A DNA stretch of 29,371 nucleotides, taken from contig LRSR01008207.1 in NCBI GenBank assembly GCA_001579985.1, forward strand, positions 1 through 29,371, read 5' to 3'. Under the pieces are notes generated by a model. The model did no database searches. It was not told the DNA's origin and saw only the letters and a program-made list of their open reading frames with translations. Below, in pieces: positions 18,086 through 28,439 of this stretch. A program made the position numbers and the translations under genes. The stretch comes from Hypsibius dujardini. Its lineage: Eukaryota > Tardigrada > Eutardigrada > Parachela > Hypsibiidae. How positions within the stretch are numbered: the stretch's first letter is position 1; each line of letters opens with the position of its first letter.

Positions 18086-20039
18086 ATGGCGGCTGCCGTC
18101 TCACCCGCCCAAGAACCTGTCCAGGTCACTTGCGCAGAGTTTATTTTGTCGGTTACTGTGCCGAACTTCAGCAGCGTGTTCGTGATGACGGAGCCGGCGG
18201 AGCAGCGGAAGCAGTTCTCCAACTGCATTCGCATCACCGAATTGGGAATGAAGGATGCCGATGGCACGTTTTACCTCGCCATCTTGTACTCCGAGACACC
18301 CGATAAACCCAAGCGCTTTCGGATTTCTGTCGGTCGATGGGCTACCACCAAGGGATTGTTCACTGTCGACGTGGTGTTGCGGTGTGTACACACAAGGCCA
18401 CAATTTTGGGTGGTAGACTTTAAGCCAAAAAGGGTGGTCCAAGTTCGAGCCGGATTAAATCACCGTGCGCATTCGCTCTTGACCACAGCTGACCATTCAA
18501 CCGTTACTCAATTGATCGATTGATTGAACTTATTTATTTTGGCTGCTTTTCGTTGTGATTGATTGATTGAATTATTGGGACGGCAGTCATGATTATTTTT
18601 CCGCTGAGCCGGGCATTGAGTCAGAGATTCAGGAGAAAGCAGTGGCAAGCTCTCGCCAAGAGTGGCTCAAACTCAGACCACCCTGATGGCTCAAACTCTG
18701 CCACCCAAAATTGTGGTCATGTGTGTATGATGTGGAAGTCTAGGTTTGGATTGAATCGTTGATTGATCGATTACTCCGAACGATTCGTTAATATGGTCCT
18801 ATCATTGATTGATTGATCGTTTGGTTGATTGATGGCTGAATTTGCTTTGTACAAATTAATATCATCGTTTTGTACTCTCCTCTCGAATTGCCTTGTCCTC
18901 TAGCCGGAAGGGTGCCGTAGTCATGTTCCGAAAATTCAACTTCAGTGTCATTAAATAAAGTTTTCACTGTGAAGGCGATACACGTATCAGGGATAGCGCA
19001 CTTTGATCGATCAATCAACGGTTGATGTGCCCGGAAAAGCCGCCTGGCTAGAATTGTGTATGAGCGAAAAAATAGAAGCAGCGCCAGAAACCGTTGAAGT
19101 AATTTTATGAAAAGTATTTTCGCTGCCATTTTGATGCACCGAGTATTTGAACATGCAAATTCGGTAAAAAATAAATTGCGTTGTGTTGACGCATAACGTG
19201 TTTTCAAAATACGGTCGTTCTTCCGGCTTCTTTGCAGCGTCCCGAATGCCAAATGGGAGCGGATTCATCGCGACGTCGTCTCCCCCGGCAAGCTTCAGTA
19301 CCAGATTGTCGCGCAGGAACACATCTCCCAGGCCGATCTGTTGGATCCGATGAAGATGTTCCTCACCAAGGACAGTCTCACCATCACGGCGCACGTCCAG
19401 CTGACGGTCGGACCTCGCCCACTCGGTTGCCCGGACAGGATGAAGGAAACAGCTCTGGCCAACTACAGCGTCTTGTTGTCGGACAAGAGTCGCTGCGACT
19501 TCACCTTACTCTCGGCAGATGGTGAAGAGTTCCCCGTTCACCGCTCAATCATATCGTGCCATTCGCCGGTACTGGCGGCGATGCTGACGCACGACACTGC
19601 GGAGAACCAGACCGGCCGTTGTGTCATGGCCAACATCACCGGGTCGGCCTTGAAGGCGATGTTAGACTACATTTATCACGGCAAGGTCGAACTGGTGGCA
19701 GCTACCGCGGATACGCTCTTGACCGCCGCGGATATGTACGAATTGCTTCCGCTGAAGAATCTCTGCCTGGAACTGATGTCGCGCGACCTCACATTGGCCA
19801 ATGCGGCGCGCTTACTGGTGCTGGCGGATCAGCACGACTGCGCCGCACTGAAAGCAACCGTCCTCGCGTTCCTGAAACGGGGCGGCAACACCGTGGAGTT
19901 TGTGCAGAACGGCGGAGTATCGGAGCTGTTGAGTTACGGCGGGGGCCGGGGACAGCTGTTGGTGGAGGAGGTCATGACAGCGGTGGCCGCGCCGGTTGGC
20001 TCGAAGAAGAGGACTTTGACGGACTACTGGAAGGCCTAG
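18086..20039 (+). CDS. SPOP-like MATH-BTB (MATH-BTB-BACK) protein
   Basis: Such proteins are substrate adaptors of Cullin-3 ubiquitin ligases: MATH binds substrate, BTB binds CUL3 and dimerises. Two exons, 18086-18381 and 19238-20039, phases closing to 365 residues (human SPOP is 374). Residues 1-157 form a divergent MATH domain (FILSVTVPNFSSV, FYLAILYSETPDKPKRFRIS, then WERIHRDVV and DSLTITAHVQLTV), split by the intron. BTB is at about 175-275: CDFTLLSADGEEFPVHRSII, SCHSPVLAAML, ALKAMLDYIYHGKVE, LLTAADMYELLPLKNLCLEL. A 3-box/BACK-like helix pair follows (ANAARLLVLADQHDCAALKA). The C-terminus is KKRTLTDYWKA, unlike the basic tail of SPOP. The 856-bp intron contains a MITE starting at its eighth base. 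Many animals have expanded MATH-BTB families, so orthology to SPOP is not claimed. Confidence 0.85.
18389..18725. mobile_element. MITE family C in intron 1 of the SPOP-like gene
   Basis: 337-bp element with arms of about 60-70 bp; outer ends CACACAAGGCCACAATTTTG and, in reverse, CACACATGACCACAATTTTG. Flanked by TA (18387-18388 and 18726-18727). Shares GGGTGGTCC and GAGCC segments with family B and CACAC ends with families A and B. The 5' splice site of the host intron (GTGTGT, 18382-18387) overlaps its left target TA. Confidence 0.88.
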
Positions 20040-20068
20040 TCTTATGAAGTGGTGGATTCGAGTCATAG

Positions 20069-20350
20069 ACAGCGCCATCTACCGGTTTGTTTTCGTCGAT
20101 TCTTACAGTTCGTGGCGTCCCTTCCTTGATATTTCGATTGTCTTTTACTGTTTCTTTTCCCATTCTGAATGGAATGGTGGGGGGGGGGCGGGTTGAAAGA
20201 ATCAGCCGGGTTTCGTATTTAGTCAGACGAGGGGTTGGGGAAGTTATGAGCAGCGCCACCTCGCGGATTTTTTTTCGTTTTTGATTCTTACATTTCGTAA
20301 CGTCTTCCACCCTTCCCTTCTTAGTGTTACGGTTTCGTTTTCCCATACTG
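20069..20350. repeat. Diverged tandem duplication downstream of the SPOP-like gene
   Basis: CAGCGCCATCTACCGG...GATTCTTACAGTTCGTGGCGTC (from 20070) recurs about 180 bp later as CAGCGCCACCTCGCGG...GATTCTTACATTTCGTAACGTC. Both are followed by a TTTCTTTTCCCAT/CGTTTTCCCAT end. Probably in or just after the 3' UTR. A G10 run lies at about 20179. Confidence 0.7.
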
Positions 20351-22543
20351 CAATTTTTCAGCTCAAAGAATCATCTGATATCAGTGTATCCAACGATCGG
20401 TACTATCTATCGATCAACATGACGGCAAACACGCGCGGACAGAATGCTTTTATTGCTTGAACATAAAGTTGTAGGTGCGAGTAAATATGAATTAGTGCCC
20501 TCTCGCTCGATACTGATCGGCAGCGATCTTCCAGCAAGAGTGTGCTTCCATGATGAATTGCCGATGTCATAGTCGGCAGAAATGAAGTCAGCAGACATTC
20601 AGCGTTTCTCTAGTCACTATTGTATATGACTACAATGTAAACGGTCGGATCCAGTCCTCCATTGCTGGACTGCATCCTAAAGTGCCTAAGTCCGGGTGTT
20701 GTTTTCGCCAAAAATGTCGGTTGTCTGATGTCAAGGGACACGACATCGGACTTCCGGAGCGAACTCGAGCGCGGGTGTGACACTGTCCGTTTTGTGCGGA
20801 GTAGGGTGCCAAAAGAGAGACGATATCTCGCGATCAGATTGGCGACTCGTGTCATCGTACTGGTTTCTTAAGGAAAGTTTGACACTACTTGTCTATGTCT
20901 GTACTCCGTACTGCTTGAGTTGAAATACCGGCCATGCTTGCAGAGAAACGCCTGACCGCTCGAGGCACTCGCTTTTTCCCGAGCTAATTGTTCACACACA
21001 ACAAACCGACGTCACTCGAGTACTCACAAATGAGTAATTGTTACTATACAGTAGGAAAAGGGCCTATCCTCAATTATGCCACACACGTTTGTCATGCAAA
21101 AAAAGCAGTCACGCACACTACACACCAATGTCAAGTTGAACTGTACTCTGCTGTTGGGGCTGTTGTATCGGTAATGCGCTTGTTTATTCTGCTTAGGAAA
21201 TCCCACTTGGCCCTCTCTTCAGACGAAAAGCTGATCCGCGGACTACACTCGTGCCCCACGGGGACCCCACGCACAGCAGCATCGAGTCCCACGAGTTGCA
21301 GCGGAATTACGGAGTTTCCCCCTTGGCTGCCGGGGTAAAAGCAATCGATAATCGTGACGTCAAAGAAGACGGTCTGGAATCGACTTGGGTGGTCTGTCTC
21401 CCTCGGTATGAGGGTATGAGTCCCTCATACTCAGTACAATCCGTTCCGACGCCACACGGCGCATCAGTCAGTTCTATCCGCTCTATCGGTACCGCTCTCA
21501 GGGTGCTCAACTCTCCATCCCGTATAGTGCCGATCCCATGTTTCTGCACGGCTCGCCATTCAGCAACCTTTCCACTCTCGTGTCAAAAGGGATAGGATCT
21601 GCTACACATAAACACACACACACCGCGCCGATCGAATCTTTAGTCGTCTCTTGCTTTGAGTAAACAACCGGGAATTAAGATCTATTATATCGCTGGTAAG
21701 CTGGGAATTTAAACGTTGACACCGGATGTCGTTCTTTTTTGTTCATGGGTACATTTCGAGCCAGTTGCGTCAGTGTAGTACACACGTAGCAAAAATCTTG
21801 CACTGACCGAATTAAGCACTCTAACTCGGCGGCTGTGTACAACAGCCATGCAACGAGTGTAATGGCTTAACTCGGTTAGCACAAGGTTTTTCCCACGTGT
21901 TTGTGCCGTTCAGGTTCCTTATCGGCTAGCATTGCTTTCATCCATTGATTGATTGATTGATTGGCGGGTGGAGGATGATCCAGCTGTAGAAAGAAAACCC
22001 GGAAGTGATAAAATTCGTAAAGATTCAGTACGCCAACATCATTATTAATTATTTTTCACGCACGAAATAACGTTAGGTCCTTATCATTGCAACTGTTCGC
22101 CGATTGCAAAGGGTTGCAAGGATTTCAAGAGAAGCTGTTACGTTAATCACAGAAAGATTATTTTTTAACTAATTTTTTCTTATGTAACTGTACTTTTCTT
22201 TTTGTACTGTATAATGCTTGCAACTTGTTAATTTTGATTTGTTTGTTTCAGGTTTACGGTAATTTCGGGAAGCACTAGAAAAGCAAACCCTCCTGTGATC
22301 GGACCGGGTCGGCCAGTTCGTTTCGGACACTTTCAATGGGCGGGACTAAATGCTTCATCGGTTAAACAAAAGGGCTGTGGGAAACTGCCGTTGCGGTTAT
22401 GCCAGTATAGCACTGTTCGCTGGATTAATTGATTGAACAGTCACCGTTATTCTTATCTTGTTTTCCTCGCGTTATCTTTCATACTCGGACGGGCCTTACC
22501 CGATATTCCACTGCATTGTTGCAACCTCCAACACATTAGAACA
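20351..22543. other. Gene-poor interval between the SPOP-like gene and TTC39
   Basis: About 2.2 kb with only short frames that I cannot recognise. Visible items: a TATGAGGG/CCCTCATA hairpin at about 21405-21430, a TGACGTCA site at 21355, a MITE at 21781-21900, and a possible acceptor (GTTTGTTTCAG, ending 22251) that could end a TTC39 5' UTR intron. The TTC39 promoter is presumably here. Confidence 0.5.
21781..21900. mobile_element. MITE family A, copy 3
   Basis: Closest to copy 2. Left end CACACGTAGCAAAAATCTTG preceded by TA (21779-21780); right end AGGTTTTTCCCACGTGT. Centre GGCTGTGTACAACAGCCATG matches copy 2. The left flank CAGTGTAGTA is also shared with copy 2, so the true element edge may lie further out or both copies chose similar targets. 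Confidence 0.88.
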
Positions 22544-23989
22544 ATGGCGTCACGTTCCGCTGCGAAGGGTCTTAAGGTGGTCATTGCACCTAGCCAGGCT
22601 GAAACATTTTATGACTGTCCCGACGGCGGAAGTCTGCCGCCGTCCAGTTTATCAATCAATCAAGCAACGCTGTTGCCGTCATCCAGTTCGCCGCGACCGA
22701 GAAAGTCCCCCTTGGCCGGCCCCTCTGGTGTGGATGATTTCCGCGATCATTTGCCCTACAATATGGACACACCCACACCAGGGTCCAGCGCCAGTCCACA
22801 GTCCACTGTGCCGGAGAGCTCAGCCGAGAGAGCGTAAGTCGTCGTTTTTTTGGGTGATTTTAATCAGTCAAGTGTGTTTATTAACTTTATCGCTTTCTTA
22901 CCTGCCATTTAGATTAGCCGAATTCGCTCTGGTGGAGGAAATTAGGGTCGCTCAATTGGCAATTCATTTGTTCCTTAATAATGATATTCTGGAAGCGAAA
23001 AGAATGCTGGAAGCCAAGTAAGCAGATTAACGTTGACCTGAATGGTTGATTGGTTGATTGAGGACACTAGTTTCTGCTGTCGGTGGATTGGTTGATTGAT
23101 GAATTGTTGTTCGTTAAACGTGAAACTATTGAATTGATTGTTTGGAAGGGCGGCACTGCTAGCGAGTTTGCTATACAGGAAGTAAAGTTTAGTTAAGCAT
23201 TTAAACCAGGGTGTTTTAACCCGTATTGGACTGAAAACTCTTATTAATTAGCTTTTAGTGGACTAAAAAGGCTAATTTTACCATCTCTAATCGATCCTAC
23301 GGAATATCATGGATAATAATAAATAATAATTTTGTGACTCAACAAGGCTGCAAATATTTGTCTTATTACAATTAGATATTTACCTAATAACATTTTCACA
23401 TATTCTTTGTCTGCAGAGTGGATAACATGTACGCAGCAGTGGCGCACAGCACTATCTTGTACCTGCAGGCACTGATGACGGTCACTGCGGTGAGTTTTTA
23501 CGGCACCAAACAATTTACGTAGATGATTAATGTTGCATTAAGGAGCGCCACGTTTTTCATCGGGTGAGTGGGTGAGTGGGTTCTTTTTCCAGGAAGATGC
23601 GAGGACGGCAAGCAAGGCGTTGCGTGAGACCCAGTCGTTGTGCGGGAAACGATGTCGCGGCCGGTTTAGCCGTTCAAAGCGCACAGAAGGTTGGTTATGC
23701 AATGCGGTCTCTTCACGCCTTAATATGTCAATAACGTTTACTGTTGTTCTGTCTTTCCGGTGCACGCGTAGAGCAAGTTCACGCGGAGCTGTGTTATGCT
23801 GAGTGCGGACTTATGTTATCAGCACTGGTGTTGTCGGAGGATCCAGGACTAACTGCGTTGGTTAAAGCCGGCATTCGATTCAAGAGCTCCCACTCTACTT
23901 ATCAGTATGTCATTATTCCGACTAATGAACTCCATCTCCATTTACTCTGCCTGCCTTATCTTGTCTGTATGTGTGTCTGTGTGTCTGTG

Positions 23990-24041
<52 letters not shown>

Positions 24042-25481
24042 GGTGTCTGTCTGCCTGCTGGTCTGTCTGTCTGCCTTTCAGGTTTCGGTTGCCTGTGGGG
24101 TTGCCAGTTCCCTCCTTTCTATAGTTGTCTCTGTATTTGCCTGTTTAAACTTTTACCTTTTCAGAACATGTTTGAATATACTCCGCGATCGTGAATGGTC
24201 TTGCCCCGAGCTGAAAGGACACTTTGAGAGCGGTGTCCGGCTTGGTATCGGCTCCTTCAACTTGATCTTCAGCTGTGTTCCTGCCAAGCACGCCAAATAT
24301 CTCAGCATTGTTGGCTTCAGCGGGGTCTCGAAGGTCGGTCATGCCGCTCTCCTTAGTGGTGGGACGTTGGGCGCGCTACGAAGCGTCCTCTGCTCGCTGG
24401 TGTTGATTGGCTGGGAGACCTATGGAAAGATCGTTCTGGGTAGGGATTTGGTGTGAGGTGTAACTTCAAGAAACGACACTGACGGCTTGTTTCGGTAGGT
24501 TGCGGGATATGTGATGTGGATGATGCGACTGAAATGTTAATTCCGCTACTGGAGCAATATCCCAATGGAGCGATTGTCTTGTTCCTCTGCGGACGTGTCG
24601 CTCAGCTGAAGGGCCAGGTACTACAAGCAGTTGGTACTACGTAGTCAGTGTGTTCATAGATGAACTAAATATAATTGGCTATTTTTTTTTCGAAATTATA
24701 TCTTGTTTATTTATTGGTAATTATTATATTATTTTTTATTGGTAATTATTATTTATTATATTAAATTATATTAGTACGCGCCGATGATATGAATTGCAGT
24801 ATATTTCAGTTCATATCTAGTTGCATCCTGTATGAAAAGTATTGCCATTTTCCGGAAATATGTGTTCTGGTCATGAATCGGCTTTTTCCTTTTCGACAGT
24901 TCGCGGAAGCACTCGAATACTTTAAACGATCGATGGAGGCGCAGACGGAGTGGAAGCAGTACCAGCATCTGTGTGTGTGGGAGAGCATGTGGTAAGCAAC
25001 ATAATTCACGTCTCCTTCCGTCTCCTTCCGCGTGTCTGCTTTTTAGCTTGGAAAACAGGCCGTTCTGATGGAGAATGCTTTGCTGTGTTTTATTAGGTGT
25101 CATTGCTTTACGATGGACTACATGAAAGCCAGCGAGCTCGCCTATTATCTGTACAAAGAAAACCAGTGGAGCAAGACGACTTATGCGTACTTAACCGCCT
25201 CCTTCCTGCTCATGTTGGGTCTCGATGAAGCGACAATCGGCGGAGAGAAAGTGACCGTTTCTGCCATGATGGGGTTAGTGTGCGGGAGACCGGGACAACT
25301 TCGGGGAATTTTCATTCTGTTTGTGCTTTTTTCAGTGAGGTTCTGGCCAGGAAGCAGAGAGTGGCTGGCCAATCTTTACCCCCGGAGAAATTGGCGGAGA
25401 AACGTTTCAAACGTTATGTCGATCAGAATAAGGATTTAATATTCCCTGCATTTGTAAGTAGATGAGGTTTTGACTTTGTGG

Positions 25482-25512
<31 letters not shown>

Positions 25513-26320
25513 TAGACAGACAGATAGACAGACAGATAGACAAACAGATAGACAGACAGACCAGTGAGCATATAAGCAGACAGTTCGACTTTGGGTAATC
25601 GTCTACCGAGTACCGACTAGTAGAGGGAAAACATGCCTGTTGAATTAGGAAGTTGATGTTAAGTTATCCGACTTCTTATTGAATTGTGCATAATACCTTT
25701 TCAGGAATTCATATACTTCACTGCTGGCATGTCCGCTTTAGTCAGTCGCCCGGACATCGTGCAGGACCTGCTCAGTCTTCTGGATGGAAATTTGGCCGAA
25801 ATTAAACGGGCGACCTCCACGAAGGACCGGAAACGAATCCATGTCGACAGTATTCATACCATCAATTTCTTGCGCGGTATTTGCCTCTCGTACCTCAACA
25901 AAGTCGATGATGCCTGTGCGGTCCTCAATGAAATCATCGACTCGTAAGTCACGACTCACACACGTGAGACCTCTGCTACCCTTATGTCCATATTTTTACG
26001 TCATCGTTGCTTTGATTTTATTTGACAGTGATAAGTCGATTGTCGATGACAAATTCCTTCCGCCTCATGCAGCCATGGAGATTGCCCATTTGAAACTGCG
26101 AACGGACGACCTTAGCGGTGCTCTCCAGTACTGCATGAAGGCGCTGTCTTTCAAAACTTACTTCATGCAAGCCAAATTGGAATTGCGGATTGCTGCCACG
26201 ATGGAGCTGATCGAAGAGCGAGAGGAGGCCCTGTCAGGAAGGCCACCGTTGGAGAAGACTTCCAGCAATGACGCCGGTGACTTTTACACACCTCCATCTA
26301 GCCCCGAACCGGATATTTAG
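22544..26320 (+). CDS. TTC39: Tetratricopeptide repeat protein 39 (TTC39) homologue, twelve exons
   Basis: TTC39 proteins are TPR proteins; mammalian TTC39B affects lipid metabolism, but the biochemical role is not settled. Exons: 22544-22833, 22913-23017, 23417-23489, 23593-23689, 23772-23904, 24165-24439, 24499-24617, 24900-24991, 25097-25273, 25336-25453, 25705-25943 and 26029-26320. All twelve phases close, giving 669 residues. The N-terminal 97 residues are Ser/Pro-rich and apparently disordered. Family motifs follow in order: IHLFLNNDILEAKRMLEAK; EEQVHAELCYAECGLMLSAL; FESGVRLGIGSFNLIFSCVP; LEQYPNGAIVLFLCGRVAQL; FKRSMEAQTEWKQYQHLCVW; LYKENQWSKTTYAYL; AGQSLPPEKLAEKRFKRY; FLRGICLSYLNKVDDACAVL. 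These match vertebrate TTC39A/B/C, but I cannot assign the subtype. Start is the first in-frame ATG. The stop codon lies inside a 19-bp tandem repeat. Confidence 0.92.
23965..24080. repeat. (CTGT)n tract in TTC39 intron 5
   Basis: Long CTGT run with GTGT and GCCTG interruptions inside the intron 23905-24164. Confidence 0.95.
24680..24775. other. AT-rich stretch in TTC39 intron 7
   Basis: TTATTATT/TAATTATTATT sequence with partly repeated TTTATTGGTAATTATTAT units, in the intron 24618-24899. Confidence 0.7.
25482..25562. repeat. (CAGA)n / CAGATAGA tract in TTC39 intron 10
   Basis: CAGA units changing to CAGATAGA, inside the intron 25454-25704. Confidence 0.95.
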
Positions 26321-26394
26321 CCCCGAACCGGATATTTAGCCCCGAACCGGATAATTAGCCCCGATCCGGATATTTAGCCCCGAACTGGATATTT
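26300..26394. repeat. 19-bp minisatellite spanning the TTC39 stop codon
   Basis: Five tandem units of AGCCCCGAACCGGATATTT (26300-26394). Unit 1 encodes the C-terminal SPEPDI residues; the TAG stop straddles units 1 and 2. Units 3-5 carry single base changes. Confidence 0.95.
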
Positions 26395-26771
26395 AGTTGA
26401 TGCGGGATGTGAGAAGTATTTCTCGACCAGCGCGTATCTCAAAAGTGCTCGTGACGATCCGGTTGGACGGTGGTCAGGTCGAAAAGGATACATATTTTGT
26501 TAGTCATTCCTAATTGTTGAAAAGCTTTGTTCTTGGTTCCTTCCCTGTGATAAATGAGCTACATTTAGTACCGGTGATTGAACAACAAAAATGTCAAATC
26601 GGAAGAGACCAGCCGATAACGTTGCACTGTGCGGTACGGCGCTCGGTTAGTTTGACCGGCCGGTACAGAAACTTATGCCCGGTGTTTACAGCACTGCAGA
26701 AGTGGCTTGTGTTCTTACATTTGAACCGAATGCGGTTCTACCGTAATACGCGGCAGTCTACAGGTATGAAG
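26395..26771. other. Probable TTC39 3' flank
   Basis: About 380 bp with no recognisable gene. An 86-codon frame (26514-26774) has no family features. Confidence 0.4.
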
Positions 26772-26773
26772 TA

Positions 26774-27152
26774 AGGGCACTGGAATGGGCCACTTGACTT
26801 TCCCGTACCCTGGAATGGGCCACCCTGGAATCACAACTTCCAGACAGGTGTTGGCTGTCACCAAGGTCCTAAGCGAAATGATTGGACAGGTGGAAAAAGC
26901 TGACTACAGAAGACGCTGACTATACAAAAGAGCGCCCCCTACTGCCCGGTGGCCCATTCCAGGGTACAGTCAAAGTCCTTCGATTCGAACAGTCAGTCAC
27001 GTCAGTTCATTTCTATCGAGCCGTTTGCTCGGATCCGGCCATTGCTAGTTTGGAGTTTGAGACAGTAAAGTAGAAACTGAACTGTGGCGTCGTTCGAATC
27101 TCAGGACTTTCACTGTACGGGAAATTCAAGTGGCCCATTCTAGTGCCTTTCT
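26774..27152. mobile_element. MITE-like element D with a nested inverted repeat
   Basis: Outer arms: GGGCACTGGAATGGGCCACTTGACTTTCCCG at the left, and in reverse at the right GGCACTAGAATGGGCCACTT GAATTTCCCG (about 32 bp, few mismatches). An inner pair, TACCCTGGAATGGGCCACC (26805-26823) and its reverse complement near 26949-26967, reuses the same TGGAATGGGCCAC core. No TA flanks are clear. Unrelated in sequence to families A-C. Confidence 0.8.
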
Positions 27153-27159
27153 TTCATAC

Positions 27160-28090
27160 TGTACTCTCGAATAAAGGTCTTGCCGCTGAAAAACGTCACA
27201 TCCTCCGCCTTCTTGGTGCGGATCTGGACTCGGCTTGATACTTGCGATGTGTGCTCTCATCCGGGCATTACTGTTTTCCACGAGCAGATGGTAATCATCT
27301 CAAGGGCGGGGGACAATCGGTTGAATCTCCAGATTACGGAGGTTAAACGTCCTGACGGAGTGGAATTCGAACCTGATGCCTTCCGTTGAGTACGGCTCCG
27401 GACGCGAGATGCGTTCGATGAAGGACCGTCTGACTTTTATCAAAACCCTTGGGCGGCACCACGAATCCCCGTATCACACACGAATCGTGGATCCCCATGA
27501 GAATCGTACCATCCTCCGCGTTGAGACATCCCGATATCCGCCTGCCAATCTCACGGCTCAAATTCTTGACCGTCTTCAGGGCCATGCAATCGTTTTGGTC
27601 TCGGTCGCCCGTAAACTCCACTGCGGTGTCCTCTTCCTCGGGAAACATGTAGCCGCGGAAAAACTGTGTTTTCGGATCTTTCGACACGATTCCAGGAGGC
27701 CACCATTGAGAAAAGGAGCCTCATACAAGGCCACTGCTGCAAGCTTGTTCAGCTCGTAACGACGGTCCTTCCGAGTAGGGATGGTTCACCACGAGCGTCC
27801 GGCTCCCAGACTCGCACCCGGCGTCGGGCACCGTAAATGTTTCCCTGGAAATGTCGATCTTCGCCGCTGCCAAGAATGTGCGTCGCGTAGCGGCAGTTCC
27901 CTGAGCGGGTGACTTCCAAGGGAGGAGGGACGTCGCTTCTAGTGTGGTAAACCCTCCGTAATTTCGCCAGATTGTCCTTCTGCCCCGGGAACAAGGCCGG
28001 GTGAATGCTCCGGGTTGAGCCATTATGAGCGGAAACTTTTAGTAATGGAACGTAATGGAATGGAACAAGGCAGTTGGCAGCCAAAACACA
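27160..28090 (-). pseudogene. Broken Schlafen-like (AlbA_2 domain) gene
   Basis: One minus-strand frame (27343 to about 27730) encodes an AlbA_2/Schlafen-like segment: FRGYMFPEEEDTAVEFTGD, then RRISGCLNAEDGTILMGIHD and VIRGFVVPPKGFD. The expected continuation VRRSFIERISRPEPYSTEGI follows in a different frame from about 27440 and meets a stop at about 27318. A further coding-like piece, VQIRTKKAEDVTFFSGKTFI, is in yet another phase at 27170-27230. Upstream, RRYELNKLAAVALYEAPF (27710-27770) is also out of phase with the AlbA segment. At least three phase changes without good splice sites point to a decayed gene. Assembly errors could mimic this. Family assignment rests on the E-x-x-x-VEF and GTI-x-x-GI-x-D pattern only. 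Confidence 0.45.
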
Positions 28091-28195
28091 TCAATCAACC
28101 AACCGTGTCCCCGTAGGGCATGTACCGTATCGTGGATTTTACGCAGCGGGTTGATTGATTGATTAATAATTGTTTTACAGCTGGGACTCATTTCT

Positions 28196-28439
28196 ACTGT
28201 ACGAGGCAAAGTGTGTATTTCGGCTCACCCTCCACTTGGTCGATAAATCGGCCACTCATGGGTTTCTCTTTGACGGCAGCTGCTTGATTGTTTGATTTAC
28301 AGAAGTGCTATAGTGTACTAGAATATAGTACAGCAAATCAAACAATCAAGCACCAGCCATCAAAGAGAAATCTATGAGTGAGCCGATTTATCGATCAAGT
28401 GGAGGGTGAGCCGAAATACAGATTTTGCCTCATACTGTA
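28196..28439. mobile_element. MITE-like element E (244-bp inverted repeat)
   Basis: Arms of about 100 bp: outer TACTGTACGAGGCAAA against TACAGTATGAGGCAAA in reverse, then TGTATTTCGGCTCACCCTCCAC, CGATAAATCGGC and TTCTCTTTGA in both. The loop holds CAAATCAAACAATCAAGCA against its complement. Not related to families A-D. It lies between the Schlafen-like relic and VPS18. Confidence 0.88.

Noticed and set aside
20610-21595. Several 60-115-codon frames on both strands
   Set aside because: Unrecognisable, mutually overlapping and without start context or splice support.
22433-22543. Extension of TTC39 upstream of the ATG at 22544
   Set aside because: The frame is open but contains no ATG before 22544 and the family N-terminus is variable, so an extension is not supported.
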